A stretch of DNA of 64,000 nt from Polynucleobacter sp. 80A-SIGWE (GTDB taxonomy: Bacteria; Pseudomonadota; Gammaproteobacteria; Burkholderiales; Burkholderiaceae): NCBI RefSeq assembly GCF_018882295.1, contig NZ_JACVOR010000002.1:124001-188000 (forward strand). Reading direction: 5' to 3'. The notes below the pieces were generated by a model, which had not been told where the DNA came from, ran no database searches, and worked only from the letters and a program-made list of their open reading frames with translations. Both the position numbers and the translations under genes were made by a program. Shown piece after piece: positions 50,246-59,406 of the stretch (position 1 is the first letter of the stretch; each line of letters begins with the position of its first letter).

Positions 50246-52039
50246 ATGAATCTCAAATCTAAACTTATCTCTATTGGCATTCTTGGACTCTTCTCGGGTC
50301 TGACTAGTGCGGTTCAGTTAATTGATCCTCCATCTACACCCAAGGTCTCTAATATCACCGTATTTGTGGCCAAAAAAATTGTGACGATGGATCCGGCTAT
50401 TCCGAATGCAACAGCCGTTGCTGTGGCTGATGGCCGCATTCTTTCTGTAGGCTCTTTGGAAGATCTGAAGCCTTGGACTGATAAGTACCCAACCCAGATC
50501 AATAGAGATTTTGCCAATAAGGTAATGTACCCTGGCTTTGTTGAACCTCATGCTCACGTCTTATTGGGTGGAATTTTATTTAACAAACCCTTAGTTACTC
50601 CTTCACCAATGCCTAACCCTTGGGGGGCTCCTTTTGCAGGCGTGCCTAATCTACCTGCGGCTATGGATGCATTGAAGAAGTACTCCAACGATATTAAAGA
50701 TCCGAATGAAACCCTCTTAGCGTGGGGTTGGGATGAGATTGCGATGGGCAAAGTCCCTGATCGCCAGTTGTTAGATCAAGTTTCCAGCACTCGCCCAATT
50801 ATTCTTTGGAATGGTTCTGGACATGATATGTATGTCAACAGCGGGATGATCAACCACTATGGCATTACTCCAGATAAAGTAAAAGGTATTCCGGGGGTGG
50901 GTATTGATAAGGATGGTCAGCTCAATGGCCAATTTATTGATTTGGCTGCCGTAATGTATGTGATGAAAGTTGCTGGTAAGGATATCCTGAAGCCAAATGA
51001 AGTTCCAAATGATTACCTCTATATGAGTGATCTGATGCAACAGGCCGGAATTACCACTACAGGCGATTTAGCCTTTGGATCACTTAATCTTGAGGCTGAA
51101 ATGAAAATGGCTAAGGCATTTTCTAAATCACCTGCTAGCTCAATTCGAGTGGTTCCCGTAATCTATGCTGATCCGTTTAAGGCAACGTATGGTGATCAGG
51201 CAATTCAAGAGGCTTTAAACCTGAGTCAGAACGATAACGATCAGTTGATTTTTCAGGGCGTTAAATTCTATAGCGATGCAGGCTATATGCCAGAAACGAT
51301 GCGTATGGAACATCCTAGTTTCGTCAATGGAACTATCGGGACATCAACTTACAAAACAGCTCAGGATTTCTCTGTTGCCATGAAGCCTTGGTGGGACGCA
51401 GGATTTCATATTCATGTTCATAGCAACGGTGACGTAGGTAATGCGCACACAATTAATGCATTGCAGCTATTGCAAGATTCCAAGCCACGCTTTGATCATC
51501 GCTTCACAGTAAATCACTTTGGTATTCCTACTACTGCAATGGTGGCTAAGATTAAAGCTCTCAACGCAGTTGTGACAGCTAATATTACTTATGTATCCGA
51601 GCGAGCAAAGCTTCAATATAACGCCCTTGGAGTGGATCGAGCATCATACGCAACCCGCGTTGGTACATTAGTTCGTAATGGTATCGTCACCTCCATCCAT
51701 TCGGATGCCCCAGTTGCTGCGCCTGATCCATTGAAGGAGGCGTGGTCTGTTGTTACTCGTCGCGATGTTTATAACGATGGCAAAGTATGGGCTCCAGCAG
51801 AAGCTTTGTCTTCAGCAGAAGCGATGAAGATGGTAACGATCAATGCTGCCTATACATTGGGGGTTGAATCTAAAGTAGGTAGTATTGAGGCAGGCAAGTT
51901 TGCCGACTTCGCAGTACTAAATGCTGACCCGCAAACTGTACCTGCAATCAAGATCAAGGATGTAGGAGTTTATGCAACGGTCTTGGGTGGCAAGGTCATT
52001 CCGGTTTCAGAAACTAAGAAGCCTAGACCTTTGAATTAA
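50246..52039 (+). CDS. Exported amidohydrolase (family 3), paralogue 4
   Basis: The protein has 597 aa. The signal peptide is ISIGILGLFSGLTSA. It keeps MYPGFVEPHAHVL (HxH), VKFYSDAGY, HVHSNGDVGN, NHFGIPTTAMV and SIHSDAPVAAPDP, so the metal site is complete. It is more distant from the others, with extra segments near residues 90-110 (a Pro-rich stretch, PSPMPNPWGAPFAGVPN) and a changed DGS motif (SDAG), pointing to a different substrate. Single-gene unit with its own terminator. Confidence 0.88.
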   Translation: MNLKSKLISIGILGLFSGLTSAVQLIDPPSTPKVSNITVFVAKKIVTMDPAIPNATAVAVADGRILSVGSLEDLKPWTDKYPTQINRDFANKVMYPGFVEPHAHVLLGGILFNKPLVTPSPMPNPWGAPFAGVPNLPAAMDALKKYSNDIKDPNETLLAWGWDEIAMGKVPDRQLLDQVSSTRPIILWNGSGHDMYVNSGMINHYGITPDKVKGIPGVGIDKDGQLNGQFIDLAAVMYVMKVAGKDILKPNEVPNDYLYMSDLMQQAGITTTGDLAFGSLNLEAEMKMAKAFSKSPASSIRVVPVIYADPFKATYGDQAIQEALNLSQNDNDQLIFQGVKFYSDAGYMPETMRMEHPSFVNGTIGTSTYKTAQDFSVAMKPWWDAGFHIHVHSNGDVGNAHTINALQLLQDSKPRFDHRFTVNHFGIPTTAMVAKIKALNAVVTANITYVSERAKLQYNALGVDRASYATRVGTLVRNGIVTSIHSDAPVAAPDPLKEAWSVVTRRDVYNDGKVWAPAEALSSAEAMKMVTINAAYTLGVESKVGSIEAGKFADFAVLNADPQTVPAIKIKDVGVYATVLGGKVIPVSETKKPRPLN

Positions 52040-52058
52040 ATTAAAAGCTTTCAAGATG

Positions 52059-52090
52059 AAAAATACCAACCCTAGGGTTGGTATTTTTTT
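52059..52090. terminator. Strong bidirectional terminator
   Basis: AAAAATACCAACCC and GGGTTGGTATTTTTTT form a 13-bp symmetric stem between the convergent genes ending at 52039 and 52113. Confidence 0.9.
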
Positions 52091-52112
52091 GTCTACTTTG
52101 ACTACTAGTAGA

Positions 52113-52748
52113 TTACTGAATCCAAGAAATAAATTGGTCCTTGGCTCTTCTAACTTTCTTCAGGTTCACTAGCCAGTCCTCATCAGCTTTTCGATAGCCC
52201 AAGGGAAGCATGACTACGCTACGCAAACCTTTAGCCTTCAGGTCCAAGATTTCATCTACCGCTGCTGGATTAAAGCCCTCCATGGGTGTGCAGTCCACTT
52301 GCTCATAGGCGGCAGTAATCAGGGCAGTGCCAAGGCCAATATAGGCTTGCTTAGCGGTATGCGTGAAATTGACCTCAGCATCTCTGGCAGGATAGCTTTT
52401 GAGAAGCATTTGGCGATAAGCGGTTCCAGACTCACTCTTGAAATCACGAATGGTTTCGGTCATATCAAACGCAGCATTAATGCGCTCAGCGGTGTAGTTG
52501 TCCCAGGCGGCAAAAACTAGCAAATGGGAGCAATCGGTAATTTGGGATTGATCATTGGAAACGGTTCTAATTTGCGCTCTAATTTCTTTATTGGTGATGA
52601 CATAGATTTCATACGGCTGTAGTCCACTTGAGCTTGCAGTCAATCTAATTGCCTCAAGAATTTGGTACACCTTTTCCTGGGAGACGGATTTTGTCGCATC
52701 CATTTTTTTGGTGGCATAGCGCCATTGCAGCTTATCAATCAGAGTCAT
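52113..52748 (-). CDS. NAD(P)H-dependent nitroreductase-family oxidoreductase
   Basis: The protein has 211 aa from the internal ATG, preferred because AAGGAAG lies 5 bp upstream and MTLIDKLQWRYATKKMD is a typical start. Residues RYATKKMD and SSSGLQPYEIYVITNKE are FMN-binding segments of the NfsB/YdgI group. The C-terminus holds GYRKADEDW. It is expected to be a dimeric FMN enzyme reducing nitro compounds or quinones. Its neighbour upstream is the LysR regulator, on the same strand. Confidence 0.87.
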   Translation of the reverse strand: MTLIDKLQWRYATKKMDATKSVSQEKVYQILEAIRLTASSSGLQPYEIYVITNKEIRAQIRTVSNDQSQITDCSHLLVFAAWDNYTAERINAAFDMTETIRDFKSESGTAYRQMLLKSYPARDAEVNFTHTAKQAYIGLGTALITAAYEQVDCTPMEGFNPAAVDEILDLKAKGLRSVVMLPLGYRKADEDWLVNLKKVRRAKDQFISWIQ

Positions 52749-52822
52749 TTTTCTTCCTTGAGATTCATCAATGTAGTGATTCAAGCAGTGTAATGTGATT
52801 TGGGATTATTTGAGTGAGCTCA

Positions 52823-53734
52823 TTACGCGCACTGCCGCAGTAGATGTTCCCGAAGTAGTGTTGCTGAAGGTGAGAGGGTGGAGCCTTCTCTGATTGCGAG
52901 CAATAGCTTACGTTGCGCCCATGACTCTGTGAGGGGTATTGCTACTAGGCCCATAGCCTGGATCTGCGCTGCGCAAGCTTGAATGGGTAGTACGCCAATG
53001 CCTAGATTAACGGCAATCATTTGGCACATTGCATCATAGCTACGCACTTGGATTCTTAATCTCATTTGCTTGCCCAGCTTCTCAGCACTTCTTGAGGTGA
53101 GCTCTAGTAAAGAGCTGCCTCGATTAAGGCCTACAAAGTCATAGTTCAAACACTCTTCAAAAGAAATGTTTTTCTTTTTACTTAGTGGGTGAGACTTGCT
53201 ACAGGCAATCACCAACTCATCGCTCCCAATCACTTGAGTGTCCAATCCTGTAGTGGGCGATCCCTCGGCGAAAACTCCAATATCTGCAATACCATCCATT
53301 AGGGCCCTCACAATATCCCCACTAATTTGCTCTTCGACCTCAAGCTGAATTTCTGGATGTTCTTTTAAAAATTGTGAAAGTGCTGAAGGCAGAAATTCTG
53401 TGAGGGCCGACATATTCGCCCAGAGACGAACATGTCCCTTTATGCCCTTGGAGTATTCGCCCAACTCATGGCTAAATTGTTCAAACCCTTGAAATAGTCT
53501 TAGGGCATGTTGCATTACTGCATGACCTGCCTGGGTGAGGGTCACCCCTCTAGCGGACCTATCGAGAAGAGAAATGCCCACCGTTTCTTCGAGCTCGGAG
53601 ATTCTGCGGCTGGCGGCCGAAAGGGCAAGACTGCATTCATGGGCACCTTTGGTAATACTTCCACTTTGGGCAACTGCACAGAACAGCTTGAGAGTAACAA
53701 AGTCGATTCTGGCAGGGTTTATTTGAGGATTCAT
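52823..53734 (-). CDS. LysR-family transcriptional regulator
   Basis: The protein has 303 aa. The winged helix-turn-helix lies at residues 12-70 (LKLFCAVAQSGSITKGAHEC, then AASRRISELEETVGISLLDR). The effector domain follows (DIGVFAEGSPTTGLD, LNRGSSLLELTSRS). It is divergent from the CoA transferase gene at 53848, with 113 bp between them, the usual arrangement for control of the adjacent catabolic operon. The inducer is probably an intermediate of that pathway. Confidence 0.9.
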   Translation of the reverse strand: MNPQINPARIDFVTLKLFCAVAQSGSITKGAHECSLALSAASRRISELEETVGISLLDRSARGVTLTQAGHAVMQHALRLFQGFEQFSHELGEYSKGIKGHVRLWANMSALTEFLPSALSQFLKEHPEIQLEVEEQISGDIVRALMDGIADIGVFAEGSPTTGLDTQVIGSDELVIACSKSHPLSKKKNISFEECLNYDFVGLNRGSSLLELTSRSAEKLGKQMRLRIQVRSYDAMCQMIAVNLGIGVLPIQACAAQIQAMGLVAIPLTESWAQRKLLLAIREGSTLSPSATLLREHLLRQCA

Positions 53735-53847
53735 ACCCTTATTCTAGCTAAGCCTTCGCAAAATGAGAAGGCTTGGTCGCCTCATAGCAATTCTCAAGCG
53801 GATCAAAATGGCGTAACTTTAGTAAAAATCATCTTTAAAGGAAGGTT

Positions 53848-55041
53848 ATGGAGCCCTTAGCTAATCTCAAGGTCATCGAAATGGGGCAGTTAATTGCTGG
53901 GCCATTTGCCGCTAAGACACTTGCTGATTTTGGTGCGGATGTCATCAAGATAGAGCCCCCTAAAGTGGGCGATGCCTTGCGCAAATGGCGCCTACTAAAG
54001 GATGGGACTTCCGTCTGGTGGCAAGTGCAGTCGCGGAATAAGCGTTCTCTTTCGCTTGACCTGAAGCAAGCCGAGGCTCAGGAAATTGTTAGAACCTTAA
54101 TTTGTGAGGCGGACATCCTGATTGAGAATTTCCGTCCTGGCACCTTAGAGGGTTGGGGTTTAGATCCAGAGAAATTACTTGAGCTCAATCCCAAATTAAT
54201 CGTTCTCAGAATTAGTGGCTATGGTCAAACTGGACCTTACCGCGATAAGCCGGGATTTGGTGTGGTTGCTGAGGCAATGGGTGGCTTGCGTCATCTCACT
54301 GCAGAGCCGGGCAGAGTGCCAGTGCGAGTTGGTGTCAGCATTGGCGATACCTTGGCTTCTTTGCATGGTGTGATTGGTATTTTGTTGGCACTGCAAGAGC
54401 GCCATCAAAGTGGCAAGGGACAAATAATTGATATTGCTTTATACGAAGCAGTATTTAACTGTATGGAAAGTTTGTTGCCCGAGTACAGCGCATTTGGTGA
54501 GGTCAGGCAGGCTGGTGGTAGTGCCTTGCCAGGTATTGCCCCTAGTAATGCCTACCTCTGTGCCGACGGTGGGTATGTTTTAGTTGCTGGCAATGGCGAC
54601 AGCATCTTCAAGCGCTTAATGGGCATGATTGGTCGTAATGACTTGGCCAATGATCCAGCACTTGAGAATAATGATGGCAGAGTAGCGCGCGTTGCAGAGT
54701 TAGATCAAGCCATTGGCGCATGGGCTAAGACGATGACAACAGACCAGGCATTGCAGTTGTTAGATTCAGTTGCGGTGCCGGCTGGCAAGATATATACCAT
54801 TGCTGATATAGCTAGCGATCCGCACTACAAGGCAAGAGGCAATATTCAGACGATTCAGATGCAAGATGGTAGCGAGTTAGATGTACCTGGAGTCATTCCT
54901 AAGTTGTCGCGTACACCAGGGTCCATCAAAACCCTAGCGCCTAATATTGGTGAGAATACCGATGAAATTCTTCGCAGCATTGGATTAACGGATGCGCAGC
55001 TCGCCTCTTTAAAAGAGCGCGGCGTTGCATTTACTAAATAA
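53848..55041 (+). CDS. CaiB/BaiF family (class III) CoA transferase
   Basis: The protein has 397 aa, normal for the family. N-terminal LKVIEMGQLIAGPFAAKTLA, DFGADVIKIEPPKVGDALRK, and RNKRSLSLDLKQAEAQEIV are class III signatures. The catalytic Asp lies in VSIGDTLASLHGVIGIL. It should move CoA between acyl-CoA and a carboxylic acid, activating the substrate for the following lyase. First gene of a five- or six-gene operon. Confidence 0.92.
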   Translation: MEPLANLKVIEMGQLIAGPFAAKTLADFGADVIKIEPPKVGDALRKWRLLKDGTSVWWQVQSRNKRSLSLDLKQAEAQEIVRTLICEADILIENFRPGTLEGWGLDPEKLLELNPKLIVLRISGYGQTGPYRDKPGFGVVAEAMGGLRHLTAEPGRVPVRVGVSIGDTLASLHGVIGILLALQERHQSGKGQIIDIALYEAVFNCMESLLPEYSAFGEVRQAGGSALPGIAPSNAYLCADGGYVLVAGNGDSIFKRLMGMIGRNDLANDPALENNDGRVARVAELDQAIGAWAKTMTTDQALQLLDSVAVPAGKIYTIADIASDPHYKARGNIQTIQMQDGSELDVPGVIPKLSRTPGSIKTLAPNIGENTDEILRSIGLTDAQLASLKERGVAFTK

Positions 55042-55071
55042 TGAATTCAATTAAATAAATGGCCAAATAAT

Positions 55072-55998
55072 ATGACTCGAATATATTTCAACGATGTTGT
55101 TACTAGGGATGGGTTTCAGATTGAGCCTAACTTCATTCCCACTGATGACAAGGTCAAATTAGTTGATGAATTAAGTCAATGTGGCTTTGCCAAAATTGAG
55201 GTGACTTCTTTTACATCGCCTAAAGCCATTCCGATGTTGCGTGACGCTGAGGAGGTCATGGGCAGAATTCAACGCGTGCCTGGTGTTGAGTACACAGTCT
55301 TGGTGCCTAATTTGCGTGGCGCAGAGCGTGCATTTGAGTCTCGCGCAGATGAATTCAATCTCGTAATGTCGACTTCCGAAACCCATAACCTAGCTAATTT
55401 GCGTATGGGCCGAGAAAAGAGTTTTGCTGGTTTGGCTGAAGTGATTCGTTATGTAGATGGCAGAACGCCTATCAATGTTTCCTTATCAACAGCTTTTGGA
55501 TGCCCCATGGAGGGTGATGTGCCGCAGTCTGTTGTTGAGCAATTTGTTCAGCGTTTTGCGGATCTAGGGGTGCGCGGTGTGACTATTTGCGACACCACAG
55601 GTATGGCACATCCTGCACAGGTTGCTTCGATGGCGAATGATCTACAGAAGAAGTTTGCTGATTTGCAACTGACATTTCATTTCCACAATACCCGTGGCAT
55701 GGGTCTAGCTAACGTGCTTGCAGCAGTGCAGTCTGGGATTGTGCGTTTTGATGGCTCGCTAGGTGGACTTGGTGGCTGTCCTTATGCACCAGGCGCTAGC
55801 GGCAACATCTCAAGTGAAGATGCCATCCATATGCTCGATGCGATGGGGTATGACACAGGAATAGATATCGCACGTTTAATTGGTTTGGCGCGTGAGTTAC
55901 CGCTGATTGTGGGGCACTCCGTTCCGGGGCAGGTAGCTCAGGCTGGCAGTACTTGCGATTTGCATCCTGCTCCCGCTTATGTGGCAGAGTTACGTTAA
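55072..55998 (+). CDS. Hydroxymethylglutaryl-CoA lyase-family enzyme
   Basis: The protein has 308 aa. Metal-binding FNDVVTRDGFQIEPNFI opens the TIM barrel. Further along are CDTTGMAHPAQ, HFHNTRGMGLANVLAA, and the active-site Cys loop GGLGGCPYAPGASGN. The family splits HMG-CoA or related 3-hydroxy-3-methyl acyl-CoA esters to acetyl-CoA and a keto acid. With the CoA transferase this makes a short route for a branched hydroxy-dicarboxylic acid. Confidence 0.92.
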   Translation: MTRIYFNDVVTRDGFQIEPNFIPTDDKVKLVDELSQCGFAKIEVTSFTSPKAIPMLRDAEEVMGRIQRVPGVEYTVLVPNLRGAERAFESRADEFNLVMSTSETHNLANLRMGREKSFAGLAEVIRYVDGRTPINVSLSTAFGCPMEGDVPQSVVEQFVQRFADLGVRGVTICDTTGMAHPAQVASMANDLQKKFADLQLTFHFHNTRGMGLANVLAAVQSGIVRFDGSLGGLGGCPYAPGASGNISSEDAIHMLDAMGYDTGIDIARLIGLARELPLIVGHSVPGQVAQAGSTCDLHPAPAYVAELR

Positions 55999-56029
55999 TT
56001 CTTTTTGATTTCATTTGAGGGCTAGTCTC

Positions 56030-57016
56030 ATGCGCAGATATTTTTCAACACTCCAAATCTTGGTTTTAATGTTGCTTGCACAAACGCCGATTGTGGCTCA
56101 AAGTCAGGATTCGGGTAAGTACCCAAATAAACCGATTACATTCATCGCATCATCTGCGCCAGGCGGCACAACGGATTTCACTGCCAGGGTCCTTGCGCAA
56201 CCTCTCGGTGCTGCATTGGGGCAAACCATTGTTGTTGAGAATAAAGCGGGTGCCTCTGGTGCAATTGCAGCGGCAGCCGTCAAGAAGGCTGATCCGGATG
56301 GTTACACCTTACTAGTGCAGTACTCCGGATATCACGTAATTACTCCCCTGGTGAGTAAGAATCCGTTGCCGTGGGAGCTTAAGGATTTTCAAGCCGTAGC
56401 GAATGTGATCTCGGCGCCACAAATTGTCGTGGTCCGCGCTGATCTGCCATTTAAAACAATGAACGAGCTCATTGCTTATGCAAAAGCAAATCCAGGGAAG
56501 CTAAATTACGCATCTTCCGGTAATGGTTCTTTGCAGCATGTAACAGGCGCAATGCTTGAACAACAAGCGGGTATCAAAATGACCCATGTTCCCTACAAAG
56601 GAACTGGTCCAGCATTGGCTGATTTGTTAGGTGGTCAAGTAGATCTTACATTTGGCACGCCTCCACCATTCATTCCTCACATTCAGACTGGTAAGTTGCG
56701 CGCTCTAGCAACAACAGGCAAGAAGCGTTTACAAAGTTTGCCTGACGTGCCAACTGCTGCTGAAGCAGGCTTACCTAAGCTAGATGCCACATCTTGGTTT
56801 GCTGTGTTTGCGCCTATTAATACTCCAGCCCCCATCGTTAATCAATTGACTGCTGAGATTGCTAAGGTCATGGCCACACCAGCCTTTAAGCAAAAGGCAA
56901 TTGAAATGGGTGCAGAAGCAACCTATATGAATCCTAAGCAATTGGACGAATTCATTAAGGGTGAGAACACTCGATGGACTGCGGTTGTGAAAGCTGCAAA
57001 AATTGAAGCTGATTAA
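56030..57016 (+). CDS. TctC/Bug-type tripartite tricarboxylate transporter receptor
   Basis: The protein has 328 aa from the ATG (GAGGG 8-12 bp upstream). A signal peptide (TLQILVLMLLAQTPIVAQ) leads into YPNKPITFIASSAPGGTTDF, the standard Bug opening, with AGASGAIAAAAVKKADPDGY and the later GQVDLTFGTPPPFIPHIQTG. The protein captures carboxylates in the periplasm. No TctA/TctB genes are nearby, as is common for Bug proteins in Burkholderiales. Confidence 0.92.
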   Translation: MRRYFSTLQILVLMLLAQTPIVAQSQDSGKYPNKPITFIASSAPGGTTDFTARVLAQPLGAALGQTIVVENKAGASGAIAAAAVKKADPDGYTLLVQYSGYHVITPLVSKNPLPWELKDFQAVANVISAPQIVVVRADLPFKTMNELIAYAKANPGKLNYASSGNGSLQHVTGAMLEQQAGIKMTHVPYKGTGPALADLLGGQVDLTFGTPPPFIPHIQTGKLRALATTGKKRLQSLPDVPTAAEAGLPKLDATSWFAVFAPINTPAPIVNQLTAEIAKVMATPAFKQKAIEMGAEATYMNPKQLDEFIKGENTRWTAVVKAAKIEAD

Positions 57017-57034
57017 TGCGGAGTTATCAACGAT

Positions 57035-57427
57035 ATGATTGATCATTTAGACCATCTGGTATTAACTACAGGAAATGAAGATGCCTGCGTTGACTTTTAT
57101 ACCCGCGTTTTAGGGATGAAGTTAGAAAGTTTTATTGGTGGTACGCCACCGGTAGAGCGCAAGGCATTTAAGTTTGGCAATCAAAAGATTAATTTGCACA
57201 TCAAGGGAAAAGAGTTTGAGCCTAAAGCAGATATCCCAACGCCAGGCTCTCTTGATCTGTGCTTTATTGCCGATAGACCTTTAGATCAAGTGATTTCAAA
57301 ACTTGGTGAAATGAATTGGCCCATTGTTGAGGGACCAGTGATTCGCACAGGAGCAACCGCGAAGATTAACTCAGTCTATGTCAGAGATCCGGATCAAAAT
57401 CTGATTGAAATTAGCGAGCTAATCTAA
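57035..57427 (+). CDS. VOC family (glyoxalase-like) protein
   Basis: The protein has 130 aa, a two-module vicinal oxygen chelate fold: IDHLDHLVLTTGNEDACVDF, YTRVLGMK, then NLHIKGKEF, and SVYVRDPDQNLIEISELI with the terminal Glu ligand. His near residues 3-6 and Glu at the end are candidate metal ligands. In this operon a role as epimerase or dioxygenase on a pathway intermediate is plausible; unproven. Confidence 0.87.
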   Translation: MIDHLDHLVLTTGNEDACVDFYTRVLGMKLESFIGGTPPVERKAFKFGNQKINLHIKGKEFEPKADIPTPGSLDLCFIADRPLDQVISKLGEMNWPIVEGPVIRTGATAKINSVYVRDPDQNLIEISELI

Positions 57428-57437
57428 TTACTCCCGT

Positions 57438-57707
57438 ATGAACCAGGATGATTTTCTAAAGGCGTTGAGACAGGATGGATTTCCTGAGCCCGTTTTAGTG
57501 ATTCGAGAGCGGAGCGGCTTTCTAGAAAATCATACCCACCCATTTGAGGTGAAGGCCTTGGTCACCCAAGGTCAAATCGATATCGTCATTGATGGCCTTA
57601 GGCAAACTTATTTAGTGGGTGATGTATTTCATTTAATGCATAGCCAAGAGCATGCGGAAAGCTATGGCAATCAAGGCGTTCAGTACCTTGCCAGCAGAAA
57701 AGACTAG
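57438..57707 (+). CDS. Small single-domain cupin
   Basis: The protein has 89 aa, starting 10 bp after the VOC gene. The motif ENHTHPFEVKALVTQGQIDI, then GDVFHLMHSQEHAE, carries the His residues of a small cupin. Its function is unknown. The close spacing suggests it belongs to the catabolic operon. Confidence 0.8.
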   Translation: MNQDDFLKALRQDGFPEPVLVIRERSGFLENHTHPFEVKALVTQGQIDIVIDGLRQTYLVGDVFHLMHSQEHAESYGNQGVQYLASRKD

Positions 57708-57743
57708 TATCTTCTCGATTGTTGGTAGCGGGCTTTATCATGA

Positions 57744-58553
57744 GTGATGTCACTCATCCAGTCAAACGGGCTCCAAGGCCTTAAAGAGAGTCTCTCTAAA
57801 TTAAAAGAACGGTTTGACGGCACCCAAGGTGAGCCCTATGTTGTAGAGAGCAAGAAGTTCAAAGCACTCTATTTTGATAGCGACTCTACGCAGAGTCTGA
57901 TGGATATGCAGGCGCCAATACGATTGGTGGTCAGCTACACCGAGACCATGATGGGTTTCCTCCTATTTCATCCTGACCCCAAGAGCATCGCCATGATTGG
58001 ATTGGGTGGCGGATCACTCGCCAAATACTGTCATCACCATTTGCCAGGCACATCCATCTTGGTGCTAGAGAACAACGCTAAGGTAATCGCACTTAAGGAT
58101 AAGTTCCATGTTCCAGAAAATAGCACTCACTTTAAGGTGTTAGAAGCTGATGGTGCAGCGTACTTACGAAATACTGAAGAGAAGTTTGACGTGTTGCTTG
58201 TAGATGGGTATACCAAGCTAGGACAAGCAGCTCAGCTATGCAGTGAAGATTTTTATGCCAGCTGCTTGGCATGCTTAAATCCCAATGGCGTCTTGGTAAT
58301 TAATTTCTCGGGCGCAGCAGGGCTTAACCAGGTTTATCAAGAGAGAATCGACCGAGTCTTTGAGCATCCATCCGTGCTGGTAGTGGAGGACGACCGGATG
58401 AATCAAATTCTATTTGTGAGTAATGACCCAGGCCTTAAAACCCCAGCAGAGGATCTTCTGAGGCGATCTGCAGCCTTAAGTAAAGTTCACGATATTCATC
58501 TGGCTCGAACCACTCAGAACTTTTTAGTACAAAGAAAGCTAGATACACGCTAG
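57744..58553 (+). CDS. Spermidine-synthase-like protein (methyltransferase fold)
   Basis: The protein has 269 aa. The centre has the Rossmann signature IAMIGLGGGSLAKYCHHHLP, followed by ILVLENNAKVIALKDKF, EADGAAYLRNTEEKFDVLLV, DGYTKLGQ. The polyamine-binding acid pair is only partly recognisable, so whether it makes spermidine is uncertain; many such family members act on other substrates. A GTG start at 57744 and an ATG three bases on are both possible. Confidence 0.82.
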   Translation: MMSLIQSNGLQGLKESLSKLKERFDGTQGEPYVVESKKFKALYFDSDSTQSLMDMQAPIRLVVSYTETMMGFLLFHPDPKSIAMIGLGGGSLAKYCHHHLPGTSILVLENNAKVIALKDKFHVPENSTHFKVLEADGAAYLRNTEEKFDVLLVDGYTKLGQAAQLCSEDFYASCLACLNPNGVLVINFSGAAGLNQVYQERIDRVFEHPSVLVVEDDRMNQILFVSNDPGLKTPAEDLLRRSAALSKVHDIHLARTTQNFLVQRKLDTR

Positions 58554-58648
58554 TTAAGGGTGAGTAAGTTGATATGTATCAAGTACACTCTTCCTATTAG
58601 GTTCAAAATATTAGAGTTATTTGATTATTCTTAATAAAGTGAGCCCCC

Positions 58649-58915
58649 ATGAAGCTTGAATTTGTTGGTCCTGCAGCTGTTTTAGATAACGGCGATGTCT
58701 CTTACCCAGCAATGCTTGAGGGTAAGCCTCTGAAGTGCAGCTTTAGTTATGAGGCCCTGCAAGATTTAGATCCTGATGGCGTTGAAACAAATGCTTTGCA
58801 ATTGTTTAAGGCCCATCAATTAAAGCTGCTCTCAATAGCCGAGCAAAAGATTCTGAATGGCCATGCCATTGATGGCGCTGTTCACTTATTTAGCCATGAT
58901 TTGATCTTGGATTAA
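58649..58915 (+). CDS. DUF1488-like small protein
   Basis: The protein has 88 aa. The layout (VSYPAMLEGKPLKCSFSYEA, then LQLFKAHQLKLLSIAEQKI) resembles DUF1488, a family of small acidic proteins of unknown role. No signal or membrane segment is present. A short gap of 95 bp separates it from the spermidine-synthase-like gene, with no clear terminator. Confidence 0.68.
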   Translation: MKLEFVGPAAVLDNGDVSYPAMLEGKPLKCSFSYEALQDLDPDGVETNALQLFKAHQLKLLSIAEQKILNGHAIDGAVHLFSHDLILD

Positions 58916-58964
58916 CCATTTTTTATTGTTGTAGTAACCCGTTTTTTAATTAGAAAGAGAAAAT

Positions 58965-59369
58965 ATGTCATTTAATCACTCAGTTATTTGGATTGATCAT
59001 CAAGAAGCCCACGTTATTTATTTCAATCCCACTGCAAGTGAGAGCGAAGTCATTAAGACTCGGTCTACTCATAAAAATGTTCATCACAAAAGTGGTTCTG
59101 TCAGTGGTGCGCGTGCTGAACCAGATCAGCATTACTTGCATGAAGTCATTCAAGCGGTCATGGAATCTAAAGAGATTTTGATTGTGGGCCCGGGCTCTGC
59201 AAAATTGGATTTAATGAAGCATGCTACTAAGCATGATCATGGTATTGCTGAAAAAGTAGTTGGTATTGAGACTGTTGATCATCCAAGTGATGGCCAGTTG
59301 CTGGCTTACGCTAAAAAATACTTTGCCAGAGTTGATGCTTTAAAAGGCGACACCATCATTAATGGTTGA
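58965..59369 (+). CDS. eRF1-like 'translational machinery' protein
   Basis: The protein has 134 aa. The pattern SVIWIDHQEAHVIYFNPTAS, HHKSGSVSGARAEPDQHYLH, ILIVGPGSAKLDLMKHATKH and VVGIETVDHPSDGQLLAYAK is that of small bacterial proteins related to an eRF1 domain, commonly annotated as translational machinery proteins. AGAAAGAGA precedes the ATG. Its true role is not established. The following hairpin may end its transcript. Confidence 0.8.
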   Translation: MSFNHSVIWIDHQEAHVIYFNPTASESEVIKTRSTHKNVHHKSGSVSGARAEPDQHYLHEVIQAVMESKEILIVGPGSAKLDLMKHATKHDHGIAEKVVGIETVDHPSDGQLLAYAKKYFARVDALKGDTIING

Positions 59370-59375
59370 TTTATT

Positions 59376-59398
59376 TATCCCCCTGTAAATGGGGGATA
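59376..59398 (+). promoter_or_regulatory. Hairpin overlapping the ribosome binding site of the channel gene
   Basis: TATCCCCC (59376-59383) and GGGGGATA (59391-59398) form a perfect 8-bp stem with loop TGTAAAT. The GGGGGA arm is the only ribosome-binding-like sequence for the ATG at 59407, so folding would hide it. It could equally be a weak terminator for the upstream gene. Confidence 0.5.
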
Positions 59399-59406
59399 AT
59401 TTATTC

